Below are positions 36,084 through 44,318 of a stretch of 64,000 nt of DNA, in pieces (position 1 is the first letter of the stretch; each line of letters starts with the position of its first letter). The translations under genes were made by a program, and so were the position numbers. Origin of the DNA: Hanstruepera ponticola (GTDB taxonomy: Bacteria > Bacteroidota > Bacteroidia > Flavobacteriales > Flavobacteriaceae); contig NZ_JABANC010000003.1 in NCBI RefSeq assembly GCF_012931685.1, positions 186,001 through 250,000 of the forward strand. The letters are read 5' to 3'. Below the pieces are notes generated by a model. That model saw only the letters and a list, made by a program, of their open reading frames with translations. It did no database searches and was not told the DNA's origin.

Positions 36084-37331
36084 ATGAAAGACATTCAATG
36101 TTTGTTTTATGATTATTTAGTTTCAGTAGATGTAAGCCCAGATACAGCCAAATATTTGAATATGCTTGTGCTGCTTGTGGCTTTATTTGTTATAATTTTT
36201 ATAACTGATTTTGTTACTAGAAAACTATTAATAAATGCTTTTAGTAAGTTTTCTGAACAATCCAAGACACATTTTGATGATTTATTGGTTAATCACAAAG
36301 CTCCTAGAAATATAGCTCATATTGTTCCTTTAATTTTAACCATCAAACTGTTCCCTTTTGTTTTTTATGACTTTCCGCATTTTGAAAGTTATATCGTAAT
36401 GATCCTAAAAGTGTACGGTATTATTCTTACGGTTTGGATTATAAGAAGTATTTTAAAAACTTTTGAGTCCTATTTTAAAACCCTTCCACGCCTGAAGGAT
36501 AAACCTATTGATAGTTACATTCAAGTAGTCATGTTGTTTGTATGGATTATCGCTATTGCTTCCTGTCTTGCAGTATTAATTAATTTATCTTTTATTAAGT
36601 TTTTTACCACGTTAGGCGCAGCTTCGGCCATACTATTATTGATATTTAAAGACACTATTTTGGGTTTTGTGGCAAGTATTCAAGTGGCTGTAAATGATAG
36701 TGTTAGAATTGGCGACTGGATTACAATGGAAAAGTATGGTGCAGATGGTGATGTTATTGAAATTAATTTATCAACCGTTCAGGTTCAGAATTTTGATATG
36801 ACTATTACTCATATCCCAACATTTGCGCTCATAACTGACTCCTTTAAAAATTGGCGTGGTATGCAGTCATCTGGTGGTAGACGCATAAAACGTGCCATTA
36901 TACTTAAAGCAAAAAGTGTTCATTACCTGACTAATGAAAAAATAGAGAACCTTAAAAAAATACATTTAATAAAAGATTATTTAGATCACAGACAAAAGGA
37001 CATTAATAGTTTTAATGAATCTAATGAGATTGATAAATCGACTCTAATAAATGGTAGAAATCTGACCAACATTGGCGTTTTTAGAAAATATCTTCAAAGC
37101 TATGTAGAAAATCATTCAGCAATAAATAAAGATATGTTTATAATGGTCAGACAGCTTGCTCCAACTGCTCATGGTCTACCCTTGGAAATTTACGCTTTTA
37201 GTAGTGATAAACGTTGGGAAAACTACGAGTACATAATGTCAGATATTTTTGATCATGCTTTATCTGCTGTGCCTTATTTTGATTTAGAAGTTTTTGAACT
37301 ATCAACTACAATTGATTCACCTGAAAACTAA
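36084..37331 (+). CDS. Mechanosensitive channel, MscS family (YbdG-like)
   Basis: A 415-residue membrane protein, the same length as E. coli YbdG. About five membrane helices occupy residues 25-180; the pore-lining MscS helix with small residues is FTTLGAASAILLLIFKDTILGFVAS, followed by the beta domain start VRIGDWITMEKYGADGDVIEI. The C-terminal domain is larger than in MscS and contains a charged insert (RQKDINSFNESNEID). It should gate in response to membrane tension or osmotic shift. It is co-transcribed with DUF3817 and converges on the thioesterase gene with two bases between stops. A second, shorter MscS protein is at 41325-42230. Confidence 0.9.
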   Translation: MKDIQCLFYDYLVSVDVSPDTAKYLNMLVLLVALFVIIFITDFVTRKLLINAFSKFSEQSKTHFDDLLVNHKAPRNIAHIVPLILTIKLFPFVFYDFPHFESYIVMILKVYGIILTVWIIRSILKTFESYFKTLPRLKDKPIDSYIQVVMLFVWIIAIASCLAVLINLSFIKFFTTLGAASAILLLIFKDTILGFVASIQVAVNDSVRIGDWITMEKYGADGDVIEINLSTVQVQNFDMTITHIPTFALITDSFKNWRGMQSSGGRRIKRAIILKAKSVHYLTNEKIENLKKIHLIKDYLDHRQKDINSFNESNEIDKSTLINGRNLTNIGVFRKYLQSYVENHSAINKDMFIMVRQLAPTAHGLPLEIYAFSSDKRWENYEYIMSDIFDHALSAVPYFDLEVFELSTTIDSPEN

Positions 37332-37333
37332 AA

Positions 37334-37723
37334 TTAGCTTTCTAATCTATCTTTCACAAATTCTACTTTAGTTTTTCCATGAGGTTTTGGCTTACCATCT
37401 TCACCTAAATTTACCATGATGATTCTATCAATGGTCAATATAGTTTCACGAGTCATTTTATTTCTGGCTTCACAACGCAATGTAATTGAAGATTTTCCAA
37501 AATTTACCACTTCCATACCCAACTCAACTATATCACCTTGCTTAGCTGAACTCATAAAGTTTATTTCGGATACAAATTTGGTAACAATATGCTTGTTTTC
37601 TAATTGAATTAAGGTGTACAATGCGGCTTCTTCATCTATCCAAGCTAGCAATCTACCACCAAACAGTGTGCCGTTAGGGTTTAGGTCTTCTGGTTTTACC
37701 CATTTTCTAGTGTGAAATCTCAT
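37334..37723 (-). CDS. Acyl-CoA thioesterase, hotdog fold (YciA-like)
   Basis: A 129-residue single hotdog domain. Family pattern: NPNGTLFGGRLLAWIDEEAAL (central helix with the catalytic Asp/Glu region), KFVSEINFMSSAKQGDIVELG and SSITLRCEARNKMT. This matches YciA/BACH-type acyl-CoA hydrolases acting on cytoplasmic acyl-CoAs. It follows the DUF72 gene by three bases on the same strand and is likely co-transcribed with it. The substrate chain length is unknown. Confidence 0.9.
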   Translation of the reverse strand: MRFHTRKWVKPEDLNPNGTLFGGRLLAWIDEEAALYTLIQLENKHIVTKFVSEINFMSSAKQGDIVELGMEVVNFGKSSITLRCEARNKMTRETILTIDRIIMVNLGEDGKPKPHGKTKVEFVKDRLES

Positions 37724-37726
37724 AAA

Positions 37727-38614
37727 CTATAATAAGGTTTGTTGTGAATTGTTATTAGGTATTTTCAATTTAGAACCTAATTCAGTATTTAATTTTTTAA
37801 TAAAATAGGCTGAAAGTAATGGTGATTCTTTTTCAATATTTTGATGTATAAAGAAATCAATTTCTTTGATTCCCTGTTCTTGCCACTCTTTCAGTCTAGA
37901 AACCCAATCATCCAATCTAGTATAATCACTAGGATGGTTGGCTCCTACATAGCGCACAAAAGCTATTGCATTAGTTAAACGCATGTGCATTAAATCACGT
38001 CTTCCTGCGGTATCAACAATTACGTTTGAAATATTATTGGTTTCCAATAAGTCATACAATTGATTTGAAACCACTTCATCATTATACCAATCTGTATGTC
38101 TGAACTCTATGGCTAAAGCAACTTCTTTAGGCCAGTTTTCCACAAAATTTACAACCTTGTCAAAATCTTTTGGTGCAAAATTATTATGCATCTGAAGAAA
38201 GATAGTGCCTAATTTTTCTTTGAGGTTTGAAGCATTATATAGATAGTTTTCTACAACAGCATGTACATCATTCAAGCGTTTCCAATGACTAATTTCTTGA
38301 TTGAGTTTTGGGAAAAATTTAAAACCATCAGGCGTTTTTTTATACCACGTAGCAAACTGTTCAGCCGGAAATATGCGATAAAACGTTGCATTTAGCTCAA
38401 TAGCATTAAATTGATTTGAATAGTACGTTAGTTCATCTTTGGTTCCACGCGGATAAAATCCCTTCAAGTCGGCTCTATTCCATTTGGCACAGCCTACGTA
38501 TATATCAGGAACATTATCATCCTTCACCTTATTGAGCACACTTGCCGTATCATTATGATCAGGTTTAAGGGTAAAATCTATATCTCCTGGATTATCGACG
38601 CTTCCAAACTTCAT
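37727..38614 (-). CDS. DUF72 (YecE-like) family protein
   Basis: A 295-residue cytoplasmic protein with a TIM-barrel-like DUF72 domain: YVGCAKWNRADLKGFYPRGT near residue 39, FNAIELNATFYRI, FFPKLNQEISH and LAIEFRHTDWY. The DUF72 family is widespread; its activity is unknown to me. The first ~35 residues (GSVDNPGDIDFTLKPDH) are a less conserved extension seen in flavobacterial members. It heads a two-gene operon with the thioesterase. Confidence 0.87.
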   Translation of the reverse strand: MKFGSVDNPGDIDFTLKPDHNDTASVLNKVKDDNVPDIYVGCAKWNRADLKGFYPRGTKDELTYYSNQFNAIELNATFYRIFPAEQFATWYKKTPDGFKFFPKLNQEISHWKRLNDVHAVVENYLYNASNLKEKLGTIFLQMHNNFAPKDFDKVVNFVENWPKEVALAIEFRHTDWYNDEVVSNQLYDLLETNNISNVIVDTAGRRDLMHMRLTNAIAFVRYVGANHPSDYTRLDDWVSRLKEWQEQGIKEIDFFIHQNIEKESPLLSAYFIKKLNTELGSKLKIPNNNSQQTLL

Positions 38615-38786
38615 TTTTCAGGTTTTAATCAAAGATAGTTGTTACTTGTCATTCTATGAAATACTTCAAATAATTAAGCTTGATTTTTGAATTTGTAAAA
38701 TTTATTGTTGATAACGCTGTTAATATTCTAATTCCACATGGCGTTATTAAGCTATTTGAATTTATATTTTTATTAAAACTTATACC

Positions 38787-39188
38787 ATGAACCGATCTGC
38801 AAACCTATTAAAATGCCGTCCAGAAATTGCTTCGGCATTATTTTTTGATTCTATGAGTCCTGATGAGCGTTTTCAAAACGAAACCTTACGACCAATTATT
38901 AAGCTTCAAAATGATTTGTTTATTGAAGTTTTCAAAAATTATGTAACAAAGCATAAAAATGTTTTTTATGACTTGTCTGTCCAAAAACAAATTGACTATG
39001 TTGAGAATGCCATACATAAGGATATGAAATTTAGAAATTCATTAAAAGGAATGGTCATTGGACAGTTTACAGTTGAAGAATACCAATTTTACGTTACCAA
39101 TTCTTCAGCATTAAACAAAAGGATGATGAATATTGTTAAGGAACGATTAATAAGTAATATTCAGGCTTTTCATTCATTGGTTGCATAA
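38787..39188 (+). CDS. Conserved flavobacterial protein of unknown function
   Basis: A 133-residue, probably all-helical cytoplasmic protein (MNRSANLLKCRPEIA, then ERFQNETLRPIIKLQNDL and MKFRNSLKGMVIGQFTVEEY). No catalytic motif or membrane segment is seen. Proteins of this type in flavobacteria are often labelled glyoxalase, a name for which the sequence shows no support (no metal-binding His/Glu pattern of the VOC fold). The next gene begins immediately after its stop codon (TAA then ATG), so it is co-translated with the GreA-like protein. Confidence 0.75.
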   Translation: MNRSANLLKCRPEIASALFFDSMSPDERFQNETLRPIIKLQNDLFIEVFKNYVTKHKNVFYDLSVQKQIDYVENAIHKDMKFRNSLKGMVIGQFTVEEYQFYVTNSSALNKRMMNIVKERLISNIQAFHSLVA

Positions 39189-39635
39189 ATGACACTCAAA
39201 GAACAATTATTGGCAGTTTGCTATAACCATGCAAATAAACGCATAGCAAGTTATAGAGATGAAATAGAAACCATTAAGGAGTCTATAGAAAACAATGATA
39301 AAAGTAGTGATGATGATGACGATTCAGGTAACGGCAAACTTTTTAATGATTTAGAAAAAAATGCCAACTACTTGAGCGAAGCAAACAAAATGCTGGACAC
39401 ATTAAAATTAATAAATCCCAGGGCATCTCATACACATGCGGTTTTGGGAAGTATTGTGAAAACAAATTCTAAAACATTCTTTATAGCAACAAGCATTGGT
39501 GCGATTGAAATTGAAGGCAATACCTATTTTGGCATTTCTTTGCTATCTCCTATAGGTCAATTATTGAAAAGCAAAGTTGTAGGCGATACCATTGAATTTA
39601 ACGGTGATTCACAAACCATAATTGATATTAAATAA
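39189..39635 (+). CDS. GreA/GreB C-terminal-like protein
   Basis: A 148-residue protein. The N-terminal ~75 residues form a helical hairpin interrupted by a strongly acidic segment (SSDDDDDSG). The C-terminal ~65 residues resemble the FKBP-like domain of GreA/GreB: VLGSIVKTNSKTFFIA, then SLLSPIGQLLKSKVVGDTIEF, corresponding to the GreA ISxxSPIGxALLGKxxGD signature. It may bind RNA polymerase near the secondary channel, as GreA homologues do, but the divergent coiled coil argues against a standard transcript-cleavage factor. It is coupled directly to the preceding gene and overlaps the convergent DUF2461 gene by eight bases. Confidence 0.75.
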   Translation: MTLKEQLLAVCYNHANKRIASYRDEIETIKESIENNDKSSDDDDDSGNGKLFNDLEKNANYLSEANKMLDTLKLINPRASHTHAVLGSIVKTNSKTFFIATSIGAIEIEGNTYFGISLLSPIGQLLKSKVVGDTIEFNGDSQTIIDIK

Positions 39636-40302
39636 TGGATTCTCCATTTAGATTGGTAGTAAGTACATCGCTCATGTAGTCAAAAAACGGTCTAACTGTT
39701 TGAAAAGAATTATTCACATCTTCCAAAAAGCTAGCAGATAATACTTCAGTATCCTTGTATTTTTTTGTGAAAATGAATTGTTTTTTCCTAATTAAATCAA
39801 TATCTGGGTGGTTTTTGTCAAAATCTCTTGGTGCCGATTTAAGTTCATCTCCAACTAATTCGCCCCAAACGTTTGCAAAGGTCTTATTAGAAAGAATTGC
39901 TCGCATTTCTGAAGCATCCATTTCAAATTCTTTACGCATTCGTAGTAAATCATCTTTATTCGGCTCCCAAAATCCTGTAGCTATAAATGATTCATTATTT
40001 GGCTGAATATGTAAGTAATAACCACCTCGAAGTTCTGGTTTCCTTCTATTGAACGAGCCTCCAAAATGTGTTTTGTAAGGCTGTTTGTTTTTTGAAAAAC
40101 GCACATCACGATAAATACGAAACATTTTAAATCCATCAACATCATCATGAATACTTAATGCATTGAACAACTCTTTATAAGAAGCCTTGACTTCTGCCTC
40201 TATTGCTTTGAATTCTTTTTTGTTGTCATTAAACCAATCACGATTATTGTTTTTTTCCAGTTCTTTAAGAAAATCTAAAGTTTGTTTTGATATTGTTTTC
40301 AT
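39628..40302 (-). CDS. DUF2461 family protein
   Basis: From the ATG at 40302 the protein has 224 residues and starts MKTISKQTLDFLKEL, the normal DUF2461 N-terminus. Family features: NNNRDWFNDNKKEF, FRIYRDVRFSKNKQPYKTH, GGYYLHIQP and TGFWEPNKDDL. The family is common in bacteria and fungi with unknown activity. The frame is open to 40344, but the extra 14 codons have no family match. The gene ends inside the 3' end of the convergent GreA-like gene. Confidence 0.87.
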   Translation of the reverse strand: MKTISKQTLDFLKELEKNNNRDWFNDNKKEFKAIEAEVKASYKELFNALSIHDDVDGFKMFRIYRDVRFSKNKQPYKTHFGGSFNRRKPELRGGYYLHIQPNNESFIATGFWEPNKDDLLRMRKEFEMDASEMRAILSNKTFANVWGELVGDELKSAPRDFDKNHPDIDLIRKKQFIFTKKYKDTEVLSASFLEDVNNSFQTVRPFFDYMSDVLTTNLNGESII

Positions 40303-40330
40303 ATACCATTTTAATTTAGATAAAGTTATA

Positions 40331-40364
40331 AAAAAAAGCCTCAATAAAATTGAGACTTTTTTTT
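40331..40364 (-). terminator. Bidirectional intrinsic terminator
   Basis: Hairpin AAAAAGCCTCAA / TTGAGACTTTTT (one mismatch) with T-runs on both sides. It lies 16 bp past the stop of the minus-strand secreted protein gene, which it most likely terminates, and just upstream of the DUF2461 gene. Confidence 0.8.
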
Positions 40365-40379
40365 GTGATAAATTGCTAA

Positions 40380-40937
40380 TTATTTAGGTGTTTTAATTGA
40401 CATAAATTTGGTAGTCAACAATGAATTTGAATCATTGTCATAATATTCAACTACAAAACTTCCATCACCATCAAAATAACCAATTCCGGAATATTCCTTA
40501 TTGTTAAAGATATAATATCTACCGTCAAGAGTTGATCTCATGGCATTGGCATATTCACCTTTAGCGTTCTTTTTAGTTACGGTAAATCCATTTGCATTTT
40601 TTACAAAATTGTATTCTTTACCATTTTGAATGTAGGAAACCAATTCAATTTCAGAATCATAAAACGGATCATTATCATTATCAATTTCAATGGTTTTTGT
40701 AACCATTTTATCACTGTTCATCACTCTGGCTTGGTTTACTTTACCAGCATCGGCTTTATCAAGCTTAACTTTCTTTTCCTCTCTGGTAGTTACTTTGATT
40801 TTGTTTTCAACAACTTCTTCACCGTTATTGACTTTTACAGTTTTTACTTCTGTTGTTTCAGACATGCTTCTAGGCTTATCTTGTGCGTAGAAATTAGCTG
40901 AAATTAAAAATATACTGATATAAATTAAATTTTTCAT
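40380..40937 (-). CDS. Secreted hypothetical protein
   Basis: A 185-residue protein with a signal peptide (MKNLIYISIFLISANFYAQ). The mature N-terminal half is rich in Lys, Glu, Val and Thr (SETTEVKTVKVNNGEEVVE), probably extended beta strands or low complexity; the C-terminal half has Tyr/Gly-rich strands (GYFDGDGSFVVEYYDND). I recognise no named family. It ends at a strong terminator and lies 37 bp downstream of the acidic lipoprotein gene on the same strand, so the two may be co-transcribed. Confidence 0.7.
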   Translation of the reverse strand: MKNLIYISIFLISANFYAQDKPRSMSETTEVKTVKVNNGEEVVENKIKVTTREEKKVKLDKADAGKVNQARVMNSDKMVTKTIEIDNDNDPFYDSEIELVSYIQNGKEYNFVKNANGFTVTKKNAKGEYANAMRSTLDGRYYIFNNKEYSGIGYFDGDGSFVVEYYDNDSNSLLTTKFMSIKTPK

Positions 40938-40974
40938 TGTTTTAAATTTTAAAGGTTAATAATTCTTTTAAATA

Positions 40975-41226
40975 CTATTGGTTATCGTCGGTAGCATCAT
41001 CAACTGCGTCCTCAACATCTTCTGCAGCTTCTTCTGCGGCTTCTTCAACAACTTCAGCAGTTTCTTCGGCTGCTTCCTCAACAGTTTCTGCTGATTCTTC
41101 GATGTCTTCACCAACATTATCCATAGTTTCTTCTACTTGCTCATCTGCTTTTTTTTCATCTCTACATCCTGTAAATACAGTTGATAATGTAAAAAGAAAA
41201 GCAAATGCTACTATTATTTTTTTCAT
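40975..41226 (-). CDS. Small acidic Glu/Ala-rich lipoprotein
   Basis: An 83-residue protein: lipoprotein signal (MKKIIVAFAFLFTLSTVFTGC, Cys at 21) followed by a mature part made almost entirely of Glu, Ala, Val and Asp in a helical repeat (EEAAEETAEVVEEAAEEAAED). It has no aromatic residues after the signal and a very high negative charge. Such short lipid-anchored helices resemble Lpp-like or stress-associated YtxH-type spacers, but the function is unknown. It is located between the MscS and secreted-protein genes on the same strand. Confidence 0.75.
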   Translation of the reverse strand: MKKIIVAFAFLFTLSTVFTGCRDEKKADEQVEETMDNVGEDIEESAETVEEAAEETAEVVEEAAEEAAEDVEDAVDDATDDNQ

Positions 41227-41324
41227 GTTTATCTTTTATTATGGTTATCCAATTTGTTATTACAAACTTAATGTCATTTGAATGATATTGTTTGCTGTAT
41301 TCGTTTGATTACTGACTCAATAGA

Positions 41325-42230
41325 TTAATTGTCAGAGAATTGCTCTTGAAATTTTGCTGGATTGTCAAACGCTAACTTATTGTTAAACTCAAGAGTTCTA
41401 ATTGGGAATGGAATATTAATACCTTCTTTATCATATGCTTTTTTAATTTCAATAATTGCTCGTGTTTTGGCACGTAGCTTTTCGAGCATACTCTCGGCAT
41501 CAATCCAAAAACGGCATAAGTAGTTAATGGAGCTGTCACCAAATTCAGTGTAATAAAACTCAACATCATCTGGGCTTTCTACTTGATCAAAAGATTTAGC
41601 AATAACTTCTTTGGTTAGAGATTCTACTTTTTCCAAATCAGATTCATAACCTACGCCACATTCTAAAAACACACGCATTCTGGTTGTTAATGAATAGTTT
41701 TTTAATGGGTTTTCTAAAATCATTTTATTTGGAATGACAACTATATTATTATCCGCCTCTTTTAAGGTGAAATCCTTCATATTAATGTCCATAACTTCTC
41801 CAGAATAACCATTGGTTTCAACCCAATTTCCTATTTGAATCTTTTTTCTAAATGATAAGATGATTCCAGAGATTGTATTGGAAAGTGTACCTTGAAGCGC
41901 CAAACCTATTGCTAAACCTGCCACACCTGCACCAGCTAATAATGATGTAAGTGCTTTATTTAGATTCATAATTCCGAGGGCTAGAAATAATCCTGCAAGT
42001 ACTACAATAACAGCCGTTATTCTAGAAATCATACTACTTACAGATTCTTCTTCAACTTTTTTATCTACCAATCGTTTTGTCAATTTGTTGACATATTTGG
42101 CAATAAAATAAGCCGTAACCAAGACAATGACAGCTAAAACAAAGTTTGGTAAATATTCAATGATGGTATTAAACCAACCTTCTAATTTAAGTACTAAATT
42201 GTTAAATGCTTCTGCTAATTGCTCTTTCAT
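41325..42230 (-). CDS. mscS: Small-conductance mechanosensitive channel (MscS)
   Basis: A 301-residue MscS with three membrane helices (LPNFVLAVIVLVTAYFIA; ITAVIVVLAGLFLALGIM; and the Gly/Ala-rich pore helix LLAGAGVAGLAIGLALQGTLSN). The beta domain follows (QIGNWVETNGYSGEVMDI, VVIPNKMILENPLKNYS) and then a C-terminal alpha/beta cage. Length and layout fit canonical MscS rather than the larger YbdG type at 36084. It relieves turgor on hypo-osmotic shock. The Dps gene is 42 bp upstream on the same strand. Confidence 0.94.
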   Translation of the reverse strand: MKEQLAEAFNNLVLKLEGWFNTIIEYLPNFVLAVIVLVTAYFIAKYVNKLTKRLVDKKVEEESVSSMISRITAVIVVLAGLFLALGIMNLNKALTSLLAGAGVAGLAIGLALQGTLSNTISGIILSFRKKIQIGNWVETNGYSGEVMDINMKDFTLKEADNNIVVIPNKMILENPLKNYSLTTRMRVFLECGVGYESDLEKVESLTKEVIAKSFDQVESPDDVEFYYTEFGDSSINYLCRFWIDAESMLEKLRAKTRAIIEIKKAYDKEGINIPFPIRTLEFNNKLAFDNPAKFQEQFSDN

Positions 42231-42272
42231 TATTTCGTTTTTAAGTGGTTAATTATTCTTTTACAATTTAGT

Positions 42273-42776
42273 TTAGGCTTCTACTGGTGTTTTATTTAAG
42301 GAGTCTTTAGTATCTTTTGTCCAAGCGTTTAACATCCAGCTTGTTTTTTCTAACTCTCTAATGTAAGCACCTATTAAATCTATAGTACCTTCATCTGAAA
42401 CGGCTTCAGCTTTTTCAATAACTGCACTCATTTGCTTAAGTAAAATTTTATGATCATTTAAAGTCTCTTTAACCATATCAACATCGGTTTTTAAATCATC
42501 TTTTTCCGTAATAGCTGATGCTTTAAAATAATCTTTAAATGTGCTCATAGGGTGAAATCTTAAGGTAAGAATACGTTCTGCTATTTCGTCAATTTTGACT
42601 TTGGCATCATTATACATCTCTTCAAACTTATTGTGTAAGTCAAAGAAATTTTGTCCTAATATATTCCAGTGATTACTTCTTAACTTTTGATAATAGATAT
42701 GATAATCTGCCAGCAGTGTATTTAACTCTACTACTACAGGTACTAATTTTTCGTCTTTCATATTTAAATAACTCAT
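42273..42776 (-). CDS. dps: Dps family ferritin-like DNA-binding protein
   Basis: A 167-residue four-helix protein. Dimer-interface ferroxidase ligands fit the Dps pattern: H36 (SNHWN) and H48, E52 in place of the usual Asp, and D63/E67 (KIDEIAERI) contributed by the partner subunit. It oxidises Fe(II) with hydrogen peroxide and stores iron in a dodecamer, protecting DNA under oxidative or starvation stress. It lies upstream of mscS on the same strand, so a stress operon is plausible. There is no long basic tail for DNA binding. Confidence 0.92.
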   Translation of the reverse strand: MSYLNMKDEKLVPVVVELNTLLADYHIYYQKLRSNHWNILGQNFFDLHNKFEEMYNDAKVKIDEIAERILTLRFHPMSTFKDYFKASAITEKDDLKTDVDMVKETLNDHKILLKQMSAVIEKAEAVSDEGTIDLIGAYIRELEKTSWMLNAWTKDTKDSLNKTPVEA

Positions 42777-42944
42777 GTTTTTGTTTTTTGGTTTATAAAT
42801 AATTACAGTTATAAACTAGGAGCTAAATGAAGAATGTCAAGTGGTTTAACAGGGTTTAACGAAATTAAGATTCTATTAACATAAAATTATGTTAAGAAAT
42901 TGACTGTCTCTTAAAAAATTTAACAGAAATTAATTAGATTTTTC

Positions 42945-43730
42945 TTACAAAAAATCGACTTTATTGAGTATTAATCCTGATGCTGGAGCTATATAATTGA
43001 TTGAAATGTCGTTATCTGGCTTTAGACTATTTTCAATATCAGATAGTGAAAATTCATTTTTACCCACTTGAATTAAAGCTCCCATCATAAGTCGAATTTG
43101 GTTGCGCATAAACCCTTTACCTTTTACGCGTAAAACAAAAGATTGCTTTGGAAAAAAATTGGCAGTAAAAAGATTGTTTTCAACAATCTCACAGACGATT
43201 ATCTCTCTGTTATAGATACCGTTATCAGTGGCTTTATAGCAATATGATTTTAAATAGTGCTCACCTTCAAAAAGCTTTGCCGCTACTTTCATTTTTTCAA
43301 TATCCAACTCGTCAAGAATAGTTGTCATAATAGGTGCGCAAAAAGGATGAAATTTATTACCAAATGCGAAAACATATAAGTATTCCTTGATTTTAGAGTC
43401 TTGAATAATATTAAAATCTTTAGTTACTGGAACAATACTCAAAGCACGAATATCTTGAGGTAGGTTAAAATTGAAAAGCTCTAAAAAATCATCTAGATTG
43501 TCTATTTTATGATATAAAAACAATTCGAAAGCAGCCTCATTGGCTGAGACCATAGCATCTGTTCTGCCAGAAGTAAGCGTTTTAAAACGTTTGCCCTCTA
43601 AAATATAATTAAAGGTACGATCTATCATTAAGTGAAGTGTTTTAAGATTAGGTTGTTTTTGCCAACCATGAAATCGATACCCTAAATACTGGCACTTTAT
43701 AAGATAATAATAGCGTTTTTGCTCGAACAA
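42945..43730 (-). CDS. TruA-type tRNA pseudouridine synthase (divergent)
   Basis: A 261-residue protein with the TruA fold: YYYLIKCQYLGYRFHGWQKQPN at the N-terminus, the catalytic Asp in SGRTDAMVSA (about residue 57), and KGFMRNQIRLMMGALIQVG in the C-terminal half. TruA modifies U38-U40 in the tRNA anticodon stem. The catalytic loop deviates from the usual GRTDAGVHA (M and S replace G and H), and the ends are short, so this may be a paralog with a different target. It is divergent from a small membrane protein gene. Confidence 0.82.
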   Translation of the reverse strand: MFEQKRYYYLIKCQYLGYRFHGWQKQPNLKTLHLMIDRTFNYILEGKRFKTLTSGRTDAMVSANEAAFELFLYHKIDNLDDFLELFNFNLPQDIRALSIVPVTKDFNIIQDSKIKEYLYVFAFGNKFHPFCAPIMTTILDELDIEKMKVAAKLFEGEHYLKSYCYKATDNGIYNREIIVCEIVENNLFTANFFPKQSFVLRVKGKGFMRNQIRLMMGALIQVGKNEFSLSDIENSLKPDNDISINYIAPASGLILNKVDFL

Positions 43731-43828
43731 GTATTGTGAATTTAAAAACTAGTCGAAATTACAGCATTTTAAGAATATGGCAAATTTTTTATACATTGTA
43801 ATATATTAACTAACTAAATACTTCTAAA

Positions 43829-44260
43829 ATGACTGAATCAAACAAACCCGCAATCTGGTTTTGGATTGTTAGTATCGTTGCTCTTTTATGGAATTTAATG
43901 GGTGTAAATGCCTATATCCAACAAGCCTATAGAACAGAGGCTGTTATGTCTCAATTGACAACTGAACAAATTGCACTTCTAGATGCCAGACCTGCTTGGG
44001 TCACTGCCTTATTTGCAATTGCTGTTTTTGCTGGAGCTATTGGATGTCTTCTTCTTTTACTCAAAAAGAAACTTGCTACTTCAGTGTTAACTGTATCATT
44101 TTTAGCCGCAACCATACAGCAAATTTGGTGGTTTACTTCAGATGGCCCATCTTTAATGGATCAGTTTTCTGGTACGATTATGCCAATAATGATTATTGTT
44201 GTTTGTGCTCTACTAGTGTGGTTTTCAAGAACATCAGCGGCCAAAGGTTGGATTTCATAA
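43829..44260 (+). CDS. Small integral membrane protein, four predicted helices
   Basis: A 143-residue protein with four hydrophobic segments (FWIVSIVALLWNLMGV; WVTALFAIAVFAGAIGCLLLLL; TSVLTVSFLAATIQQIWWF; MPIMIIVVCALLVWF). The first helix is followed by AYIQQAYRT, and the loop between helices 1 and 2 has TTEQIALLDARPAW, a pattern seen in unnamed Bacteroidota and proteobacterial membrane proteins sometimes labelled sugar transporter without experimental basis. Function unknown. A strong terminator follows. Confidence 0.75.
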   Translation: MTESNKPAIWFWIVSIVALLWNLMGVNAYIQQAYRTEAVMSQLTTEQIALLDARPAWVTALFAIAVFAGAIGCLLLLLKKKLATSVLTVSFLAATIQQIWWFTSDGPSLMDQFSGTIMPIMIIVVCALLVWFSRTSAAKGWIS

Positions 44261-44280
44261 ATCTTTCATATAAACAATTC

Positions 44281-44318
44281 AAAAGGCACTAGATTTAAAA
44301 ACTAGTGCCTTTTTTTTA
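44281..44318 (+). terminator. Strong terminator shared by the membrane protein gene and hisIE
   Basis: Stem AAAAGGCACTAG / CTAGTGCCTTTT with a 9-nt loop followed by a run of T on the plus strand. It terminates the 43829-44260 gene; its right arm contains the last codons and stop of the convergent hisIE gene, so it may also end the histidine operon transcript. Confidence 0.85.

Noticed and set aside
38711-38747. ATAACGC / GCGTTAT inverted repeat before the 38787 gene as an operator
   Set aside because: Seven bases with a 23-nt spacer in AT-rich DNA is close to chance, and no regulator is adjacent.
38787-39188. Naming the 133-residue protein a glyoxalase
   Set aside because: The name is used for similar proteins, but the sequence shows no VOC-fold metal ligands or repeats.
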